Assembly (NCBI RefSeq): GCF_015100155.1
Contig: NZ_JACKZA010000012.1
Location: 1 to 64,000, forward strand
DNA length: 64,000 nt
DNA from: Acidithiobacillus sp. HP-2
Lineage (GTDB): Bacteria; Pseudomonadota; Gammaproteobacteria; Acidithiobacillales; Acidithiobacillaceae
Reading direction: 5' to 3'
The position numbers and the translations under genes were made by a program. Below are positions 15,677 through 25,375 of the stretch, piece by piece. Positions within the stretch are counted from its first letter, which is position 1, and each line of letters opens with the position of its first letter. The notes under the pieces were generated by a model. The model made no database searches, was not told where the DNA came from, and worked only from the letters and a program-made list of their open reading frames with translations.

Positions 15677-17218
15677 CTATTGTGGTACTTCCGGACCATG
15701 ATGTTCTTCGAGAGTTTTACCGTGGCCCTGGACCCGAAAGGTCCAGGTCATTCCCAGGCCGAGCAGGCTCACCAGAATCATGAGCAGCAACACGGCTGAA
15801 AGTCCCCAGTTTGCCTGAATGAGTGGTAGTAAAAATACGCTGATTGTGGCGCCTATTTTGGCGACTGCAGCGGCAAATCCGGACCCGAATGCGCGTATCT
15901 GAGTAGGATACATTTCTGTGGGCAAAATGAAGGTGGTGGCATTAGGACCCATGGTCATGAACAAATTGAAGAGCATGAAGCCAGCGAGGATCAGGTAATA
16001 TTGGCTGATTTCATTCCCCGTATGCTGCTGCGCAGCACTGAGCAGTAGTCCCATTCCGGTAATCATGCCCACAAAACCGGTAAGTTGCATATGAATGCGC
16101 CCCAGTTTTGGAACTGCCCAGAGCGACAGCAGTGAACCCAGCAACAGGAACAGGTCTACCTTGCCACTATCCAGGGCGTTGCTGAGATCCTTCCCTAATG
16201 TGGAGCTTAATCCGGGCAGATTTGTACGCAGACTGCCAAGCAGAATGGTGGTGAACAAACCTATTCCATAGGTGGCAACGTCCATAAAAAACCAGGGGAG
16301 AGTCACCAGCAGGGTTCGCCGACGATATTCCGGCGCAAATAAGGTGGCGATACCCAAATGATGACCAGGCAGAATTTTGGCAACATGATGATGTTTTCTA
16401 CCCAGGCGTTGGGCAATCTGCAGTAATTGGCTTTTTTTGTCCGGGGCAAAGCGGGTAAGAATTTTTACAGCCTGAGCATTGCGGCCATGGCCCATGCACC
16501 AGCGTACACTTTCCGGCAAACTCAGGCGTCCGATCAGATAGGGAAGCACTACCAGAATTTCTGCGGCCAGTAACCAACGCCAGGTATCATCGCCAGTCCG
16601 GGCATTCTGCAGCAGGAGAATGGCCAAGGCGACGCCCGCCAACATGCCGACGGACTGGATAGCGATGGAGGCGGCCATCATTCTGCCCCGGCGTCCCTGG
16701 GGCATGAATTCTGCCAGATAGCTGCTGGCAACCGGAAAATCCATGCCGACACCGATGCCGAGCAACAGCTCTGCCTGGGTCAGAATGGTGGCATTGGGCG
16801 CAAGTGCCGCTAATGTGGCGGCAATAATCAACAAAATCATATCGCTGATCATGACCGGTTTGCGCCCCCAACGATCGGCAATATGTCCGCCCAACAGGGC
16901 ACCGATGACGGTTCCCCCCATGAGCATGGCAGCCACCATGCCGACACTACTGGCAGGCATGTGAAAGTGGGGGATTACCAGTGGCAGGGTGACACCCAGC
17001 AAAAACATGGAAACCCCACTCAATAAAGTGCCCCCCGTAGACAAGGCCCAAATCCGATAGTGGATGGGTAACATCGGGCTGTTGTCGAGTATGGCGGTCA
17101 TTGCGGCATGATCAGGATGAATAGTGTGCGCATTTTCCACAAGTGGTGCAGCGGTTTTTTTTAATCTAACAGTATTGGCTGTGCTTGCGTGGATGTCGGC
17201 TGTTGGATCTGGATTCAA
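15677..17218 (-). CDS. MFS transporter, sugar/phosphate-porter type
   Basis: 513 aa with twelve probable helices. The MFS signature after helix 2 is GGHIADRWGRKPVM, and PESVRW after helix 6 is typical of the sugar-porter branch that includes phosphate and organic-acid carriers. The reading begins at TTG 17218, overlapping the gpmI stop (TTGA), with a hydrophilic 60-residue N-terminus rich in His, Thr and Ala; a start further in, such as the Met of MTAILDN, cannot be excluded because no good SD is seen. It resembles the MFS gene at 34595. Substrate unknown. Confidence 0.75.
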   Translation of the reverse strand: MNPDPTADIHASTANTVRLKKTAAPLVENAHTIHPDHAAMTAILDNSPMLPIHYRIWALSTGGTLLSGVSMFLLGVTLPLVIPHFHMPASSVGMVAAMLMGGTVIGALLGGHIADRWGRKPVMISDMILLIIAATLAALAPNATILTQAELLLGIGVGMDFPVASSYLAEFMPQGRRGRMMAASIAIQSVGMLAGVALAILLLQNARTGDDTWRWLLAAEILVVLPYLIGRLSLPESVRWCMGHGRNAQAVKILTRFAPDKKSQLLQIAQRLGRKHHHVAKILPGHHLGIATLFAPEYRRRTLLVTLPWFFMDVATYGIGLFTTILLGSLRTNLPGLSSTLGKDLSNALDSGKVDLFLLLGSLLSLWAVPKLGRIHMQLTGFVGMITGMGLLLSAAQQHTGNEISQYYLILAGFMLFNLFMTMGPNATTFILPTEMYPTQIRAFGSGFAAAVAKIGATISVFLLPLIQANWGLSAVLLLMILVSLLGLGMTWTFRVQGHGKTLEEHHGPEVPQ

Positions 17219-18738
17219 CGCAGCTTGTCCCGGAGAATCAGACTTTTCCCCGTCATTTCAGAGGGCTGGGAAAGTCCCATGAGATCAAGAATGGTTGGCG
17301 CAATATCAGCGGTACCCCGGCCAATTCCCAACTTTGCGCCTCCGTGACCCATCAGGAGCATGGGTACGGGATAGACCGTGTGTTGGGTATGGGGTTCACC
17401 GCTCACTGGATCCACCATTTCATCGCAATTGCCGTGATCAGCCGTGAGGATGATTTTGAAACCGTGCTGAAGCGCTACCTGAGTAATCCGATGAAATTGG
17501 AGATCAAGCGTTTCTACCGCACGGAGAATGGCCGGGATTTTGGCGGTATGACCGACCATGTCACCATTGGCAAAATTGACAATAACAAAGTGATATTGGT
17601 CGCTTTCGAGTGCTGCAATGATACGATCTGCGACTTTGGCCGCACTCATTTCCGGCTGGAGATCATAGGTGGCTACCTGTGGAGACGGAATAATTTCTCG
17701 ATCTTCTCCCGTAAAGGGCTCTTCGCGGCCACCATTGAAAAAATAGGTGACATGCGCATATTTTTCCGTTTCTGCGCAGTGGAATTGTTGCAGACCAGCG
17801 TCACTGATGACTTCCGCCAAGACTTTTGCCGGGATTTCCGGCGGGAACAGGACCGGAAAGGGGTAGTCGTCATTGTAAGAAGTCATGCAAAGGGCGGTTC
17901 TGGCCTTTTCTGAACTGCGATCAAAATGTTCAAATTCGGGCATGGCCACGGCGGCGCTCAGTTGCCGCATGCGGTCAGAGCGAAAGTTGAAAAAGAATAC
18001 GGGTTCATCGGCGGCAATCCGGTTTTCCTGGGGCTTGCCGATGACGGTGGGTTGAATAAATTCATCTCCTTCCCCGCGTCGCCAGGCTTCCTGAACAGCC
18101 GATAGGGCGTTTGCTGACTGAAGTCCCTCACCTTTCAGCAAGGCGGCCCAGGCTTTTTTGGTGCGATCCCAATGACTGGCACGATCCATGGCGGTATAGC
18201 GGCCACAGACGCTGGCAATTTTGCCGCTGCCCAGTTCTTGCAGGCGCTTTTCCAGAATCTGGACGAAAACATCTGCACATTGCGGGGCGGTGTCCCGCCC
18301 ATCCGTAATCATGTGGATAATCGGTTCTACACCCGCCTGTACCACCAGAGGGAGAATCTCCAGCAAATGGTCAATATGAGAATGCACACCGCCATCGGAG
18401 ACCATCCCGACCAGATGCAGGCACCGGATATTTTGTAAAATATTTTGCCAATTCTGAATGCTGGAAAAGCTGCCATCAGCCAGACTGGCCGATATGCGCA
18501 CCATGTCCTGAAGTAGTATGCGCCCAGAGCCCAGTGTCAAATGACCGACTTCCGAGTTCCCAAATTGTCCATCGGGCAGACCCACAGCCCGCCCGGATGC
18601 CTGCAGGGCGGTATGGGGATAACTGGCAAAATAATGATCCAGATGTGGCGTATGGGCTTGGGCCCAGCCGTTGTAGGCCCGATTGGGGTTCAGGCCGAAA
18701 CCATCAAAAATGACTAACAGCACGGGTTGAATGGTCAA
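17215..18738 (-). CDS. gpmI: 2,3-bisphosphoglycerate-independent phosphoglycerate mutase
   Basis: 507 aa, normal length. Alkaline-phosphatase-fold motifs are in place: VIFDGFGLNPN at the start (metal Asp; the family has DGxG), GNSEVGHLTLGSGR with the catalytic Ser, DGRDTAP, VCGRYTAMDR and the metal-binding DHGNCDEM near the C-terminus. The enzyme interconverts 3- and 2-phosphoglycerate using manganese. Its start overlaps the end of ppsA by 4 bases (ATGA), placing two gluconeogenic steps in one operon, with an MFS gene behind. Confidence 0.93.
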   Translation of the reverse strand: MTIQPVLLVIFDGFGLNPNRAYNGWAQAHTPHLDHYFASYPHTALQASGRAVGLPDGQFGNSEVGHLTLGSGRILLQDMVRISASLADGSFSSIQNWQNILQNIRCLHLVGMVSDGGVHSHIDHLLEILPLVVQAGVEPIIHMITDGRDTAPQCADVFVQILEKRLQELGSGKIASVCGRYTAMDRASHWDRTKKAWAALLKGEGLQSANALSAVQEAWRRGEGDEFIQPTVIGKPQENRIAADEPVFFFNFRSDRMRQLSAAVAMPEFEHFDRSSEKARTALCMTSYNDDYPFPVLFPPEIPAKVLAEVISDAGLQQFHCAETEKYAHVTYFFNGGREEPFTGEDREIIPSPQVATYDLQPEMSAAKVADRIIAALESDQYHFVIVNFANGDMVGHTAKIPAILRAVETLDLQFHRITQVALQHGFKIILTADHGNCDEMVDPVSGEPHTQHTVYPVPMLLMGHGGAKLGIGRGTADIAPTILDLMGLSQPSEMTGKSLILRDKLR

Positions 18739-21143
18739 TGGGTTTCTCGCTTTTCCAGTTCCAGAACATGCAGGGTGGTTTTCAGTACGGAATCGGGGTT
18801 GAGGCTCATGGATTCAATGCCAATATCGACCAGAAACTCAGCCATTTCCGGATAGTCTGAAGGCGCCTGACCACAAATTCCAGAGTGGATACCATGCCGT
18901 TTACAGCCATCCACGGCGAGGCGGATCATGGTTTTCACGCCTTCGTCGCGCTCGTCGTAGTCAAAGGCGACAATTTCCGAATCCCGATCAACCCCGAGAG
19001 TGAGTTGGGTGAGATCATTACTGCCAATGGAGAATCCGTCAAAGCGTTGGGCAAAAGCATCAATTAAAAGCACGTTGTTGGGGACTTCGCACATGGCGTA
19101 AATTTTCAGACCATTTTCGCCGCGCTTCAGGCCAAATTCTGCCATTTGCGCAAGAACGTCGTCGGCTTCCTGCACGCGGCGTACAAAAGGCAGCATCAAA
19201 ATGACATTATCCAGGCCCATGGTTTCGCGCACTCTTTTCATGGCCAGGCATTCCAGATGAAAACCTTCTTTGTACGCTGGATGTGCATAGCGGGAAGCGC
19301 CGCGAAAGCCCAGCATGGGGTTGTCTTCCTCGGGTTCGAAGCAGCGACCCCCAAGCAATGAGGCATATTCGTTGCTTTTGAAATCAGACATACGGACCAC
19401 TACCGGTTTGGGATAAAAAGCAGCAGCCAGGGTGCCGACGCCCTCTGATAGCCGTTCCACAAAAAAATCCTGGGGCTGCGTGTAGCCTTGGGTGAGCTTC
19501 GCCAGGGCCAGACGCTCCTGCGGGTCTTTGACCTTTTCCGGGTAGAGCAAAGCCATGGGGTGCGCCTTGATGGTATTGCTGATGATGAATTCCATCCGCG
19601 CCAGACCAATACCATCGCTGGGGAGATTGGCCGTCTGGAAAGCAATTTCCGGGTTGCCCAGATTGATCATGATTTTGGTTTTGGGTCGGGGAAGTGCGGC
19701 CAGATCGGTATGCTGAACAGTAAACGGCAATTGACCCGCATATATATTGCCCATATCGCCTTGCGCACAGGAAACCGTGACCGGCTCACCGTCGTGCAGT
19801 ATTTCGGTGGCTGTTGTTTCTGCGCCGACCACCGCCGGTATCCCCAGTTCACGGGCAATGATGGCAGCGTGGCAGGTACGTCCACCGCGATTGGTGATGA
19901 CCGCCGCTGCATTTTTCATGACCGGCTCCCAATCTGGGGTGGTGGTGTCTGCTACCAGTATTTCACCGGGGCGAAACTCGGCGAGATGTTCAAGAGTACG
20001 AATAATCCGGACGGGTCCGGCAGCAATTTTACTGCCCACGGCGCGGCCACTGCCAAGACATTTTCCGCGTTCACCCAGAATATACTCCTCCAGAATTTGT
20101 CCCTTCTTTTGCGAGGCAACGGTTTCCGGTCGTGCCTGAACCATGTAAATGGCACCATCGAGACCGTCTTTTGCCCATTCCATATCCATGGGTCGGCTTT
20201 CGCCCATTTTCTGGCTGTAGTGATTTTCAATTTTGATGGCGTAATCGGCCAGGATGAATATATCCTCATCATTCAAACAAAAGCGTTCCTGTTCATCGAG
20301 ATGCGTCGGTACATTGCGGGTCCCGTGGCGGGTATCTCCCTCGGTATAAATCATCTTGATTTTTTTGCTGCCGAGAACCCTGCGCAAAACTGCCTTTTTC
20401 CCCTTCTGGAAGGCGGGTTTAAAGACATAATATTCATCGGGATTGACGGTTCCCTGGACGACATTTTCACCCAGACCCCAGGATGCCGTAATAAAGACGG
20501 CATCTCTAAATCCGGTTTCAGTGTCCAGCGAAAACATGACGTCACTGGTGGCGAGATCGGAGCGCACCATTTTCATGATGACAATCGATAGGGCCACCTT
20601 GAAATGATCAAAGCCCTGATCAACGCGATAATGAATGGCCCGGTCGGTAAACAGGCTGGCAAAGCAACGCCGACAGGCATCCAGCAAAGCGGCCTCTCCG
20701 GAAATGTTCAGATAAGTATCCTGCTGACCAGCGAAACTGGCCGTTGGCAGGTCTTCTGCGGTGGCAGAAGAACGCACGGCCAAAGACAGCGTATCTCCGT
20801 ATTCCTGACGTAATTGGGCGTAAGCGGCCAAAATTTCGGTTTGCAAATCTTCGGGAAGGGGCGCGCTGTAGACGATTTCCCGAGCCTTGGCACCCCGTCT
20901 GGCCAGATCGCGAACATTATCGGGGTCGAGGCCGTCCAGTGCCTCATGCAGCTTTGGCCAGGCACCGGCCTGATCCAGCAGATGGTGATAGGCGTCGCCG
21001 GTAATGGCAAAGCCGTTGGGTACTTTTACTCCCTGCGGCGTGAGTTGGCGATACATCTCTCCCAGAGAAGCGTTTTTACCACCGACCAAGGGCACATCTT
21101 CTATGCGAATTTCATTAAAAAAACGTATGTATTTCGCAGTCAT
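18735..21143 (-). CDS. ppsA: Phosphoenolpyruvate synthase
   Basis: 802 aa. The N-terminal ATP-grasp domain holds LVGGKNASLGEM and AVRSSATAEDLPTASFAGQQDTYLN. The central phosphohistidine domain has TNRGGRTCHAAIIARELGIPAVVG with the catalytic His. The C-terminal PEP/pyruvate TIM barrel includes GFRGASRY, MCEVPNN, FSIGSNDLTQLTLGVDRDS and GICGQAPSDYPE with the proton-donor Cys. It converts pyruvate, ATP and water to PEP, AMP and phosphate. It leads the operon with gpmI, fitting gluconeogenesis from fixed carbon. Confidence 0.95.
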   Translation of the reverse strand: MTAKYIRFFNEIRIEDVPLVGGKNASLGEMYRQLTPQGVKVPNGFAITGDAYHHLLDQAGAWPKLHEALDGLDPDNVRDLARRGAKAREIVYSAPLPEDLQTEILAAYAQLRQEYGDTLSLAVRSSATAEDLPTASFAGQQDTYLNISGEAALLDACRRCFASLFTDRAIHYRVDQGFDHFKVALSIVIMKMVRSDLATSDVMFSLDTETGFRDAVFITASWGLGENVVQGTVNPDEYYVFKPAFQKGKKAVLRRVLGSKKIKMIYTEGDTRHGTRNVPTHLDEQERFCLNDEDIFILADYAIKIENHYSQKMGESRPMDMEWAKDGLDGAIYMVQARPETVASQKKGQILEEYILGERGKCLGSGRAVGSKIAAGPVRIIRTLEHLAEFRPGEILVADTTTPDWEPVMKNAAAVITNRGGRTCHAAIIARELGIPAVVGAETTATEILHDGEPVTVSCAQGDMGNIYAGQLPFTVQHTDLAALPRPKTKIMINLGNPEIAFQTANLPSDGIGLARMEFIISNTIKAHPMALLYPEKVKDPQERLALAKLTQGYTQPQDFFVERLSEGVGTLAAAFYPKPVVVRMSDFKSNEYASLLGGRCFEPEEDNPMLGFRGASRYAHPAYKEGFHLECLAMKRVRETMGLDNVILMLPFVRRVQEADDVLAQMAEFGLKRGENGLKIYAMCEVPNNVLLIDAFAQRFDGFSIGSNDLTQLTLGVDRDSEIVAFDYDERDEGVKTMIRLAVDGCKRHGIHSGICGQAPSDYPEMAEFLVDIGIESMSLNPDSVLKTTLHVLELEKRETH

Positions 21144-21308
21144 AAGATTTTCTCCAGATAAATCAGAGTAAACACTCTGAATAAAAGATAGTCAAGGAAA
21201 TGGCTGTGGACAAGCTGTTGCTTTTTATTGGAGGCACTCTGGTATGATTGCCGGCGCAATGGCGAAGGTCCTTAAAATGGATGTGGGTTATGTTTTCATG
21301 TCTGACGC

Positions 21309-21935
21309 ATGGCAACTTATGGAATTATATCTTTGAAAAGAAATAGCCCAGACTCTGGCGCTGGTAGGGAAAATCTGTGGCCACCCGAGGCACGCTGGCT
21401 TCACGCCGGTATTGCTGTCGGCGTAACCATTCAACTGTTTTCCTCCTTAGGGATGACACCCGATTGGCAACACGCAGATTATGCCAGTTTCACCCAGTTA
21501 CTGTTCAGCTTTCATGCCTGGGTGGGTTTGACTACTGCACTTTTCCTGCTCTGGCAGTGGCTCTGGATTGCCACTTCAGCACGGGTACGCCAGCAATTTT
21601 TTCCATTAATGGGTCCCTGGCAACCGGTTTTTAATGACCTTCGGTTACTTTTGCACGGAAAACTTCAATCTCCCGGCCCGGCTTCTGGACTTGCAGCTCT
21701 GATCCATGGGCTCGGTCTGCTTCTGGTCAGTTGGATGGCTCTTACCGGTACGGTAATTTTTTTCTTTCTACCCCAGGGGGGTACACCTCCAGGGGTCTTG
21801 CTGCAAAATCTGATCCCTTTGCATAAAGCCCTGTCGAATCTGGTGTGGGCCTATTGGTTAGGGCATGTGGGGATGTTTGCTGTGCATTTACTGCGCCGCG
21901 ATCGCATTCTCGACATTTTTCGTCTGGGTGGTTAG
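21309..21935 (+). CDS. Cytochrome b561-like membrane protein
   Basis: 208 aa with four hydrophobic helices after a 25-residue hydrophilic N-terminus. Histidines sit in helices where haem ligands would be expected: RWLHAGIAVGV in helix 1, FHAWVGLTTALFLLWQ in helix 2, LIHGLGLLLVSWMALTG in helix 3 and GHVGMFAVHLL in helix 4, a pattern typical of the di-haem cytochrome b561/hydrogenase b-type family. It probably carries electrons between quinol and a periplasmic partner; no partner gene is adjacent. The SIMPL gene follows. Confidence 0.7.
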   Translation: MATYGIISLKRNSPDSGAGRENLWPPEARWLHAGIAVGVTIQLFSSLGMTPDWQHADYASFTQLLFSFHAWVGLTTALFLLWQWLWIATSARVRQQFFPLMGPWQPVFNDLRLLLHGKLQSPGPASGLAALIHGLGLLLVSWMALTGTVIFFFLPQGGTPPGVLLQNLIPLHKALSNLVWAYWLGHVGMFAVHLLRRDRILDIFRLGG

Positions 21936-21992
21936 TTGTTAGGATTGCCAAACGACTGCATGAAGCAGTCACTGAATGGAGCGGGAAGCCGA

Positions 21993-22661
21993 ATGAAAAA
22001 TTCAATGAAAATTTTGCTCTTGGGTTTATTACCTGTTTCGCTGTTGGCTTCAGCGGGGACGGCTGCCCAGGAAATAAATCTCAGTGTGCAACAAACTTAT
22101 CATGTGCCCAATACGCTCATGGTTGCGCAGTTGCAGGCCAGTGCCACCGGGGCAAATGCTGCAGAGTTGGCGCAAAAAGTGAACGCAAAAATGCGTTGGG
22201 CCTTGCAGCAGGCGGGGAAAGCCGATCATGTCCAGGCGCAGACGATGAATTATCACACGCAACGTGATTATGTGAATGGCAAGCCCGATGGCTGGACCGT
22301 ACAGCAGACTTTGCAGGTCAGCGCTCCAGAATCCTCCCGGCTGGATCAGCTTCTGGGAGATTTACAATCCCGTCTGGAGCTGGTTTCCATGCAGGCTGCC
22401 CCTACTGAAAGTGCCCGTGAAAGCGCTGCAACAGCAGCAGCCCATCAGGCTATTCAGCGCTTTAAGCAGCGTGCGAATAACTTTTGCAAGGATTTTGGTT
22501 ATTCGCAAAGCGTGCTGAATTCCGTACAGATTAATACGTTACGCAGTTCTCCCGGGCCAGTGCTGATGATGGCGGCGCGTGCTCCCGTGGCCAGTGCGCC
22601 CGGTGAATCGGCGATGTCTGTGGAAGTTTCCGGTTCAGTGCGTTGTCTGAATGGACAGTGA
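21993..22661 (+). CDS. SIMPL (DUF541) domain periplasmic protein
   Basis: 222 aa from ATG 21993 (MKNSMKILLLGLLPVSLLASAGTAAQE), chosen because the signal peptide then has a normal short basic start; ATG 21960 is in frame but lacks a ribosome site. Cleavage is likely after GTAAQ or nearby. The SIMPL domain fills the rest (VQQTYHVPNTLMVAQLQASA, MNYHTQRDYVNGKPDGWTVQQTLQVSAPESSRLDQLLGDL). Two cysteines, in NFCKDFG and VRCLNGQ, might form a disulfide. Family role is unclear; related proteins are linked to oxidative stress defence and membrane processes. Confidence 0.75.
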   Translation: MKNSMKILLLGLLPVSLLASAGTAAQEINLSVQQTYHVPNTLMVAQLQASATGANAAELAQKVNAKMRWALQQAGKADHVQAQTMNYHTQRDYVNGKPDGWTVQQTLQVSAPESSRLDQLLGDLQSRLELVSMQAAPTESARESAATAAAHQAIQRFKQRANNFCKDFGYSQSVLNSVQINTLRSSPGPVLMMAARAPVASAPGESAMSVEVSGSVRCLNGQ

Positions 22662-22680
22662 CGGGCTTTTTAGGCGATGA

Positions 22681-23340
22681 CTATCTTGTAATAACCGGAT
22701 TGATGGCCGTATCTGCGCAGGAAGGAACAGGTGTTGACCAAATCACCCTGCCTTCCTTCAGGCTGCACCAGCCGCTCAGAACGGCGTTCAATGCCCGGGG
22801 ATAAATTTCGTGTTCGGCAGCAAGAACTCTTGCCGCCAGCCTGGCTGGGTCGTCATCCGTATGGACAGGTACGGCAGCCTGAATGATGACCGGGCCGGCG
22901 TCCAGTTCCGGGATGACAAAATGGACGCTGGCACCGTGCCAGCAGACACCCTGAGCGATGGCGCGGGCATGGGTATGCAGACCGGGAAAGGCGGGCAGCA
23001 GGGAAGGATGAATGTTGACCAGCCGTCCCAGATAGTGCTCCACAAAAGTATCTGTCAGTTGCCGCATGAAACCGGCAAGTACTACCAGATCCGGAGCGTA
23101 GCGGTCAATCTGCTGCTGCAGCGCAGTATCAAACTCGGCGCGACTGGGAAAGTCACGATGGTCTGTGACTTCGGTGGGGATACCTGCTGCCTGAGCCACC
23201 ATCAGTCCTGGGGCTTCGGCCCGATTACTGATGACTGCGGCAATTTCTGTATCGGCTATTTGTCCGGTCTGACAGGCCCGCAGGATGCTTTGTAAATTGC
23301 TGCCGCGACCGGAAATCAGCAGCACCAGTTTTTTAGTCAA
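22681..23340 (-). CDS. purN: Phosphoribosylglycinamide formyltransferase
   Basis: 219 aa. N-terminal [15 protein letters not shown] (GRGSNL phosphate-binding motif), then [32 protein letters not shown] with the catalytic His, and [20 protein letters not shown], where Asp completes the active site. It transfers the formyl group of 10-formyl-THF to GAR in purine synthesis. The tail after AVLSGW is about 25 residues longer than E. coli PurN. It overlaps the purM stop by 8 bases, so the two are translationally coupled. Confidence 0.95.
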   Translation of the reverse strand: MTKKLVLLISGRGSNLQSILRACQTGQIADTEIAAVISNRAEAPGLMVAQAAGIPTEVTDHRDFPSRAEFDTALQQQIDRYAPDLVVLAGFMRQLTDTFVEHYLGRLVNIHPSLLPAFPGLHTHARAIAQGVCWHGASVHFVIPELDAGPVIIQAAVPVHTDDDPARLAARVLAAEHEIYPRALNAVLSGWCSLKEGRVIWSTPVPSCADTAINPVITR

Positions 23341-24370
23341 GAAAAACTACCCCGTTATCGGTCTGACGGAGGGCAAGCTGACCAATGACATACGCTTGCT
23401 CCCCGCTGGCCTGCAGGGATTCCAGAGCGTTTTGCCGGGATTCCCAGGGGACGATGGCGACCATGCCAATGCCGAGGTTGAATACCCGCCGCATTTCTTC
23501 GGTACTGACTTGACCTTGCTCCTGCAACCACTGAAACAGCGTAGGGATTTGCCAACTTTGGGGGTTGATGTGGGCGCTCAGCTGGGCGGGCAGGGAGCGG
23601 GGCAGATTTTCGGTGAGTCCTCCGCCAGTAATGTGAGCGAGGGCATGAACGCTGACGACCTTACGCAGATTCTGGATTGCCTGCACGTAAATCCGGGTGG
23701 GACGTAGCAGGAGTTCGACCAGGGCTTCGCCATTTAACTGAATATGCGCATGAGCACCACTGCGGACCAGGATTTCACGGATGAGGGAGTAGCCATTACT
23801 GTGGGCGCCGGATGAGGCGATGCCGATAAGGGCATCCCCTTCCTGACAGGCATCACTGCTCAATATTTCGTTTTTTTCGACGATGCCGACCGCGAAGCCC
23901 GCCAGGTCATAATGACCGCCTGGGTACATACCGGGCATTTCGGCGGTTTCGCCGCCCAGTAGGGCACAGCCCGCCTGACGGCAGCCTTCGGCAATTCCGG
24001 TGATGACGGCTTCGGCTATCGCCGTGTCCAGTTGTCCGCAGGCGTAGTAATCCAAAAACCAGAGGGGTTCAGCGCCGGAAACCAGGATGTCGTTGACACA
24101 CATGGCTACCAGATCAATGCCAATCCCATCATGCTGCTGGGCTTCCAGGGCCAGCAGCAATTTGGTGCCGACGCCATCGGTTCCTGATACCAGTACCGGT
24201 TCGCGATAACCGGTGGGCAATTCAAAAAGTCCACCAAAGCCGCCAATACCGCCAAGCACTCCGGGGCGGTGGGTACTGCGGGCGAGGGGCTTGATCCGGT
24301 CAACCAGCGCATTTCCTGCGTCAATGTTGACTCCTGCACTGCGATAGCTAAGCGGTTTGGGGCTGTCCAC
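23333..24370 (-). CDS. purM: Phosphoribosylformylglycinamidine cyclo-ligase
   Basis: 345 aa from GTG 24370 ([19 protein letters not shown]), because ACGGAGGA lies about 8 bases upstream; the frame stays open to a TTG at 24388 that overlaps this SD. Motifs: [91 protein letters not shown]. The enzyme closes the imidazole ring from FGAM with ATP. It leads purMN. Confidence 0.95.
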   Translation of the reverse strand: MDSPKPLSYRSAGVNIDAGNALVDRIKPLARSTHRPGVLGGIGGFGGLFELPTGYREPVLVSGTDGVGTKLLLALEAQQHDGIGIDLVAMCVNDILVSGAEPLWFLDYYACGQLDTAIAEAVITGIAEGCRQAGCALLGGETAEMPGMYPGGHYDLAGFAVGIVEKNEILSSDACQEGDALIGIASSGAHSNGYSLIREILVRSGAHAHIQLNGEALVELLLRPTRIYVQAIQNLRKVVSVHALAHITGGGLTENLPRSLPAQLSAHINPQSWQIPTLFQWLQEQGQVSTEEMRRVFNLGIGMVAIVPWESRQNALESLQASGEQAYVIGQLALRQTDNGVVFLD

Positions 24371-24423
24371 AGCAAGTTCCTCCGTCAATTTCGGGTCATG
24401 TTATGAGGGGGGCTGGCTGCTGT

Positions 24424-24451
24424 CAAAAGAAAAGAGCGGCCGGGCCGCTCT
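24424..24451 (-). terminator. Rho-independent terminator of the superoxide dismutase gene
   Basis: AGAGCGGC pairs with GCCGCTCT (24433-24451, loop CGG). On the minus strand the stem is followed by TTTTCTTTTG. It stands between the superoxide dismutase stop (24502) and purM. Confidence 0.8.
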
Positions 24452-24501
24452 TCACTCAGACGCCACAAGTCATGGGGCGTCAGGGTTACCCCGCTAATCG
24501 A

Positions 24502-25119
24502 TCAGAAGCGCTTGAAAATCTGTCCGCTTTTGGCTGCCTGGAAGCGTGCTTCAATGACACTCCAGTTCATGTTTTTGTGGAGTGCTGCCAGGTAATCGCC
24601 ACGCCCCAGGGCTTTCCAGTCGACCATGTAGGCATGTTCAAACACGTCCACAATGACCAGGGGGACAAAGCCGCCAATGTTGCCATCTTCATGCAGCTGG
24701 ACGAAATGGTTGTTGATCTGGCCGGTAGTCCCATCGTAATAGGCGATGGCCCAACCAATGCTGCGGCTTTTGGCAGCAGCCATGAGGTCTTCGTGCCAGG
24801 CTTCGGCGCTGCCGAACTGTTCGGTGACGGCGGCCTTGAAACCGGGCGCCTGATCCATGCTGATGCCGGGTTTCATCTGGGCAAAGTAGTATTCATGCAA
24901 GACCATCCCATTGTATTCAAAACCAAAACGACGGCGACGGTCAGCATAGGTCAGGGAGGCGGTTTTGCCAGCCGCACGCATTTCCTCAAGTTCTTTGTGC
25001 AGGGCATTACTCTGGTTGACATAGCCGGTGTACAAGCCCCAGTGATCGTTGATCTGGGCGTCGGAAATGCCGTCAAGACCGCTGGGCTTCAATTCTTCAC
25101 GTACTTTATATTCAGACAT
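24502..25119 (-). CDS. Iron/manganese superoxide dismutase, atypical
   Basis: 205 aa with the SOD ligands His (NDHWG), His (MVLHEYYF) and Asp/His (DVFEHAYMVDW). Several classic residues differ: the gateway HH after the first ligand reads LYTG, position 69 (Gln in E. coli SodB) is Gly, and QLHEDG stands where Mn-type enzymes have Gln, hinting at a His in the second sphere. This points to a divergent SodFM branch, and the metal cannot be assigned. There is no signal peptide, so it is cytoplasmic. It has its own terminator downstream. Confidence 0.85.
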   Translation of the reverse strand: MSEYKVREELKPSGLDGISDAQINDHWGLYTGYVNQSNALHKELEEMRAAGKTASLTYADRRRRFGFEYNGMVLHEYYFAQMKPGISMDQAPGFKAAVTEQFGSAEAWHEDLMAAAKSRSIGWAIAYYDGTTGQINNHFVQLHEDGNIGGFVPLVIVDVFEHAYMVDWKALGRGDYLAALHKNMNWSVIEARFQAAKSGQIFKRF

Positions 25120-25190
25120 TGCTCTACTCTCCTGCTGGTCGGTTGGGAATGAATCCCTGTGATTGTAGTCAGTGGCAGAGGAGGCTGCAA

Positions 25191-25206
25191 ACGACCTGCT
25201 GGTCGT
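25191..25206. repeat. Perfect hairpin in the sod-hda intergenic gap
   Basis: ACGACC-TGCT-GGTCGT is a perfect 6-bp dyad about 70 bases upstream of the sod start and 170 bases before hda. It lacks a T-run. The remainder of 25120-25375 shows no convincing gene; a minus-strand frame (25223-25552) overlaps hda and is doubtful. Confidence 0.4.
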
Positions 25207-25375
25207 CTGACTGTGCTGAAGCTTATTCGCTCGGTTTCAGAGGGTAGGAAAATGGATAAGAATCTGCTTGACAGCCAAGGGTCTCTTGCCTAGCTTCTGG
25301 AGTCATGCCAAGCCATGACAGTTTTTCCTGGGTAAGCTCTGAAGGCTTACGATATTTGTCGTCCAGGCGCTGCTG

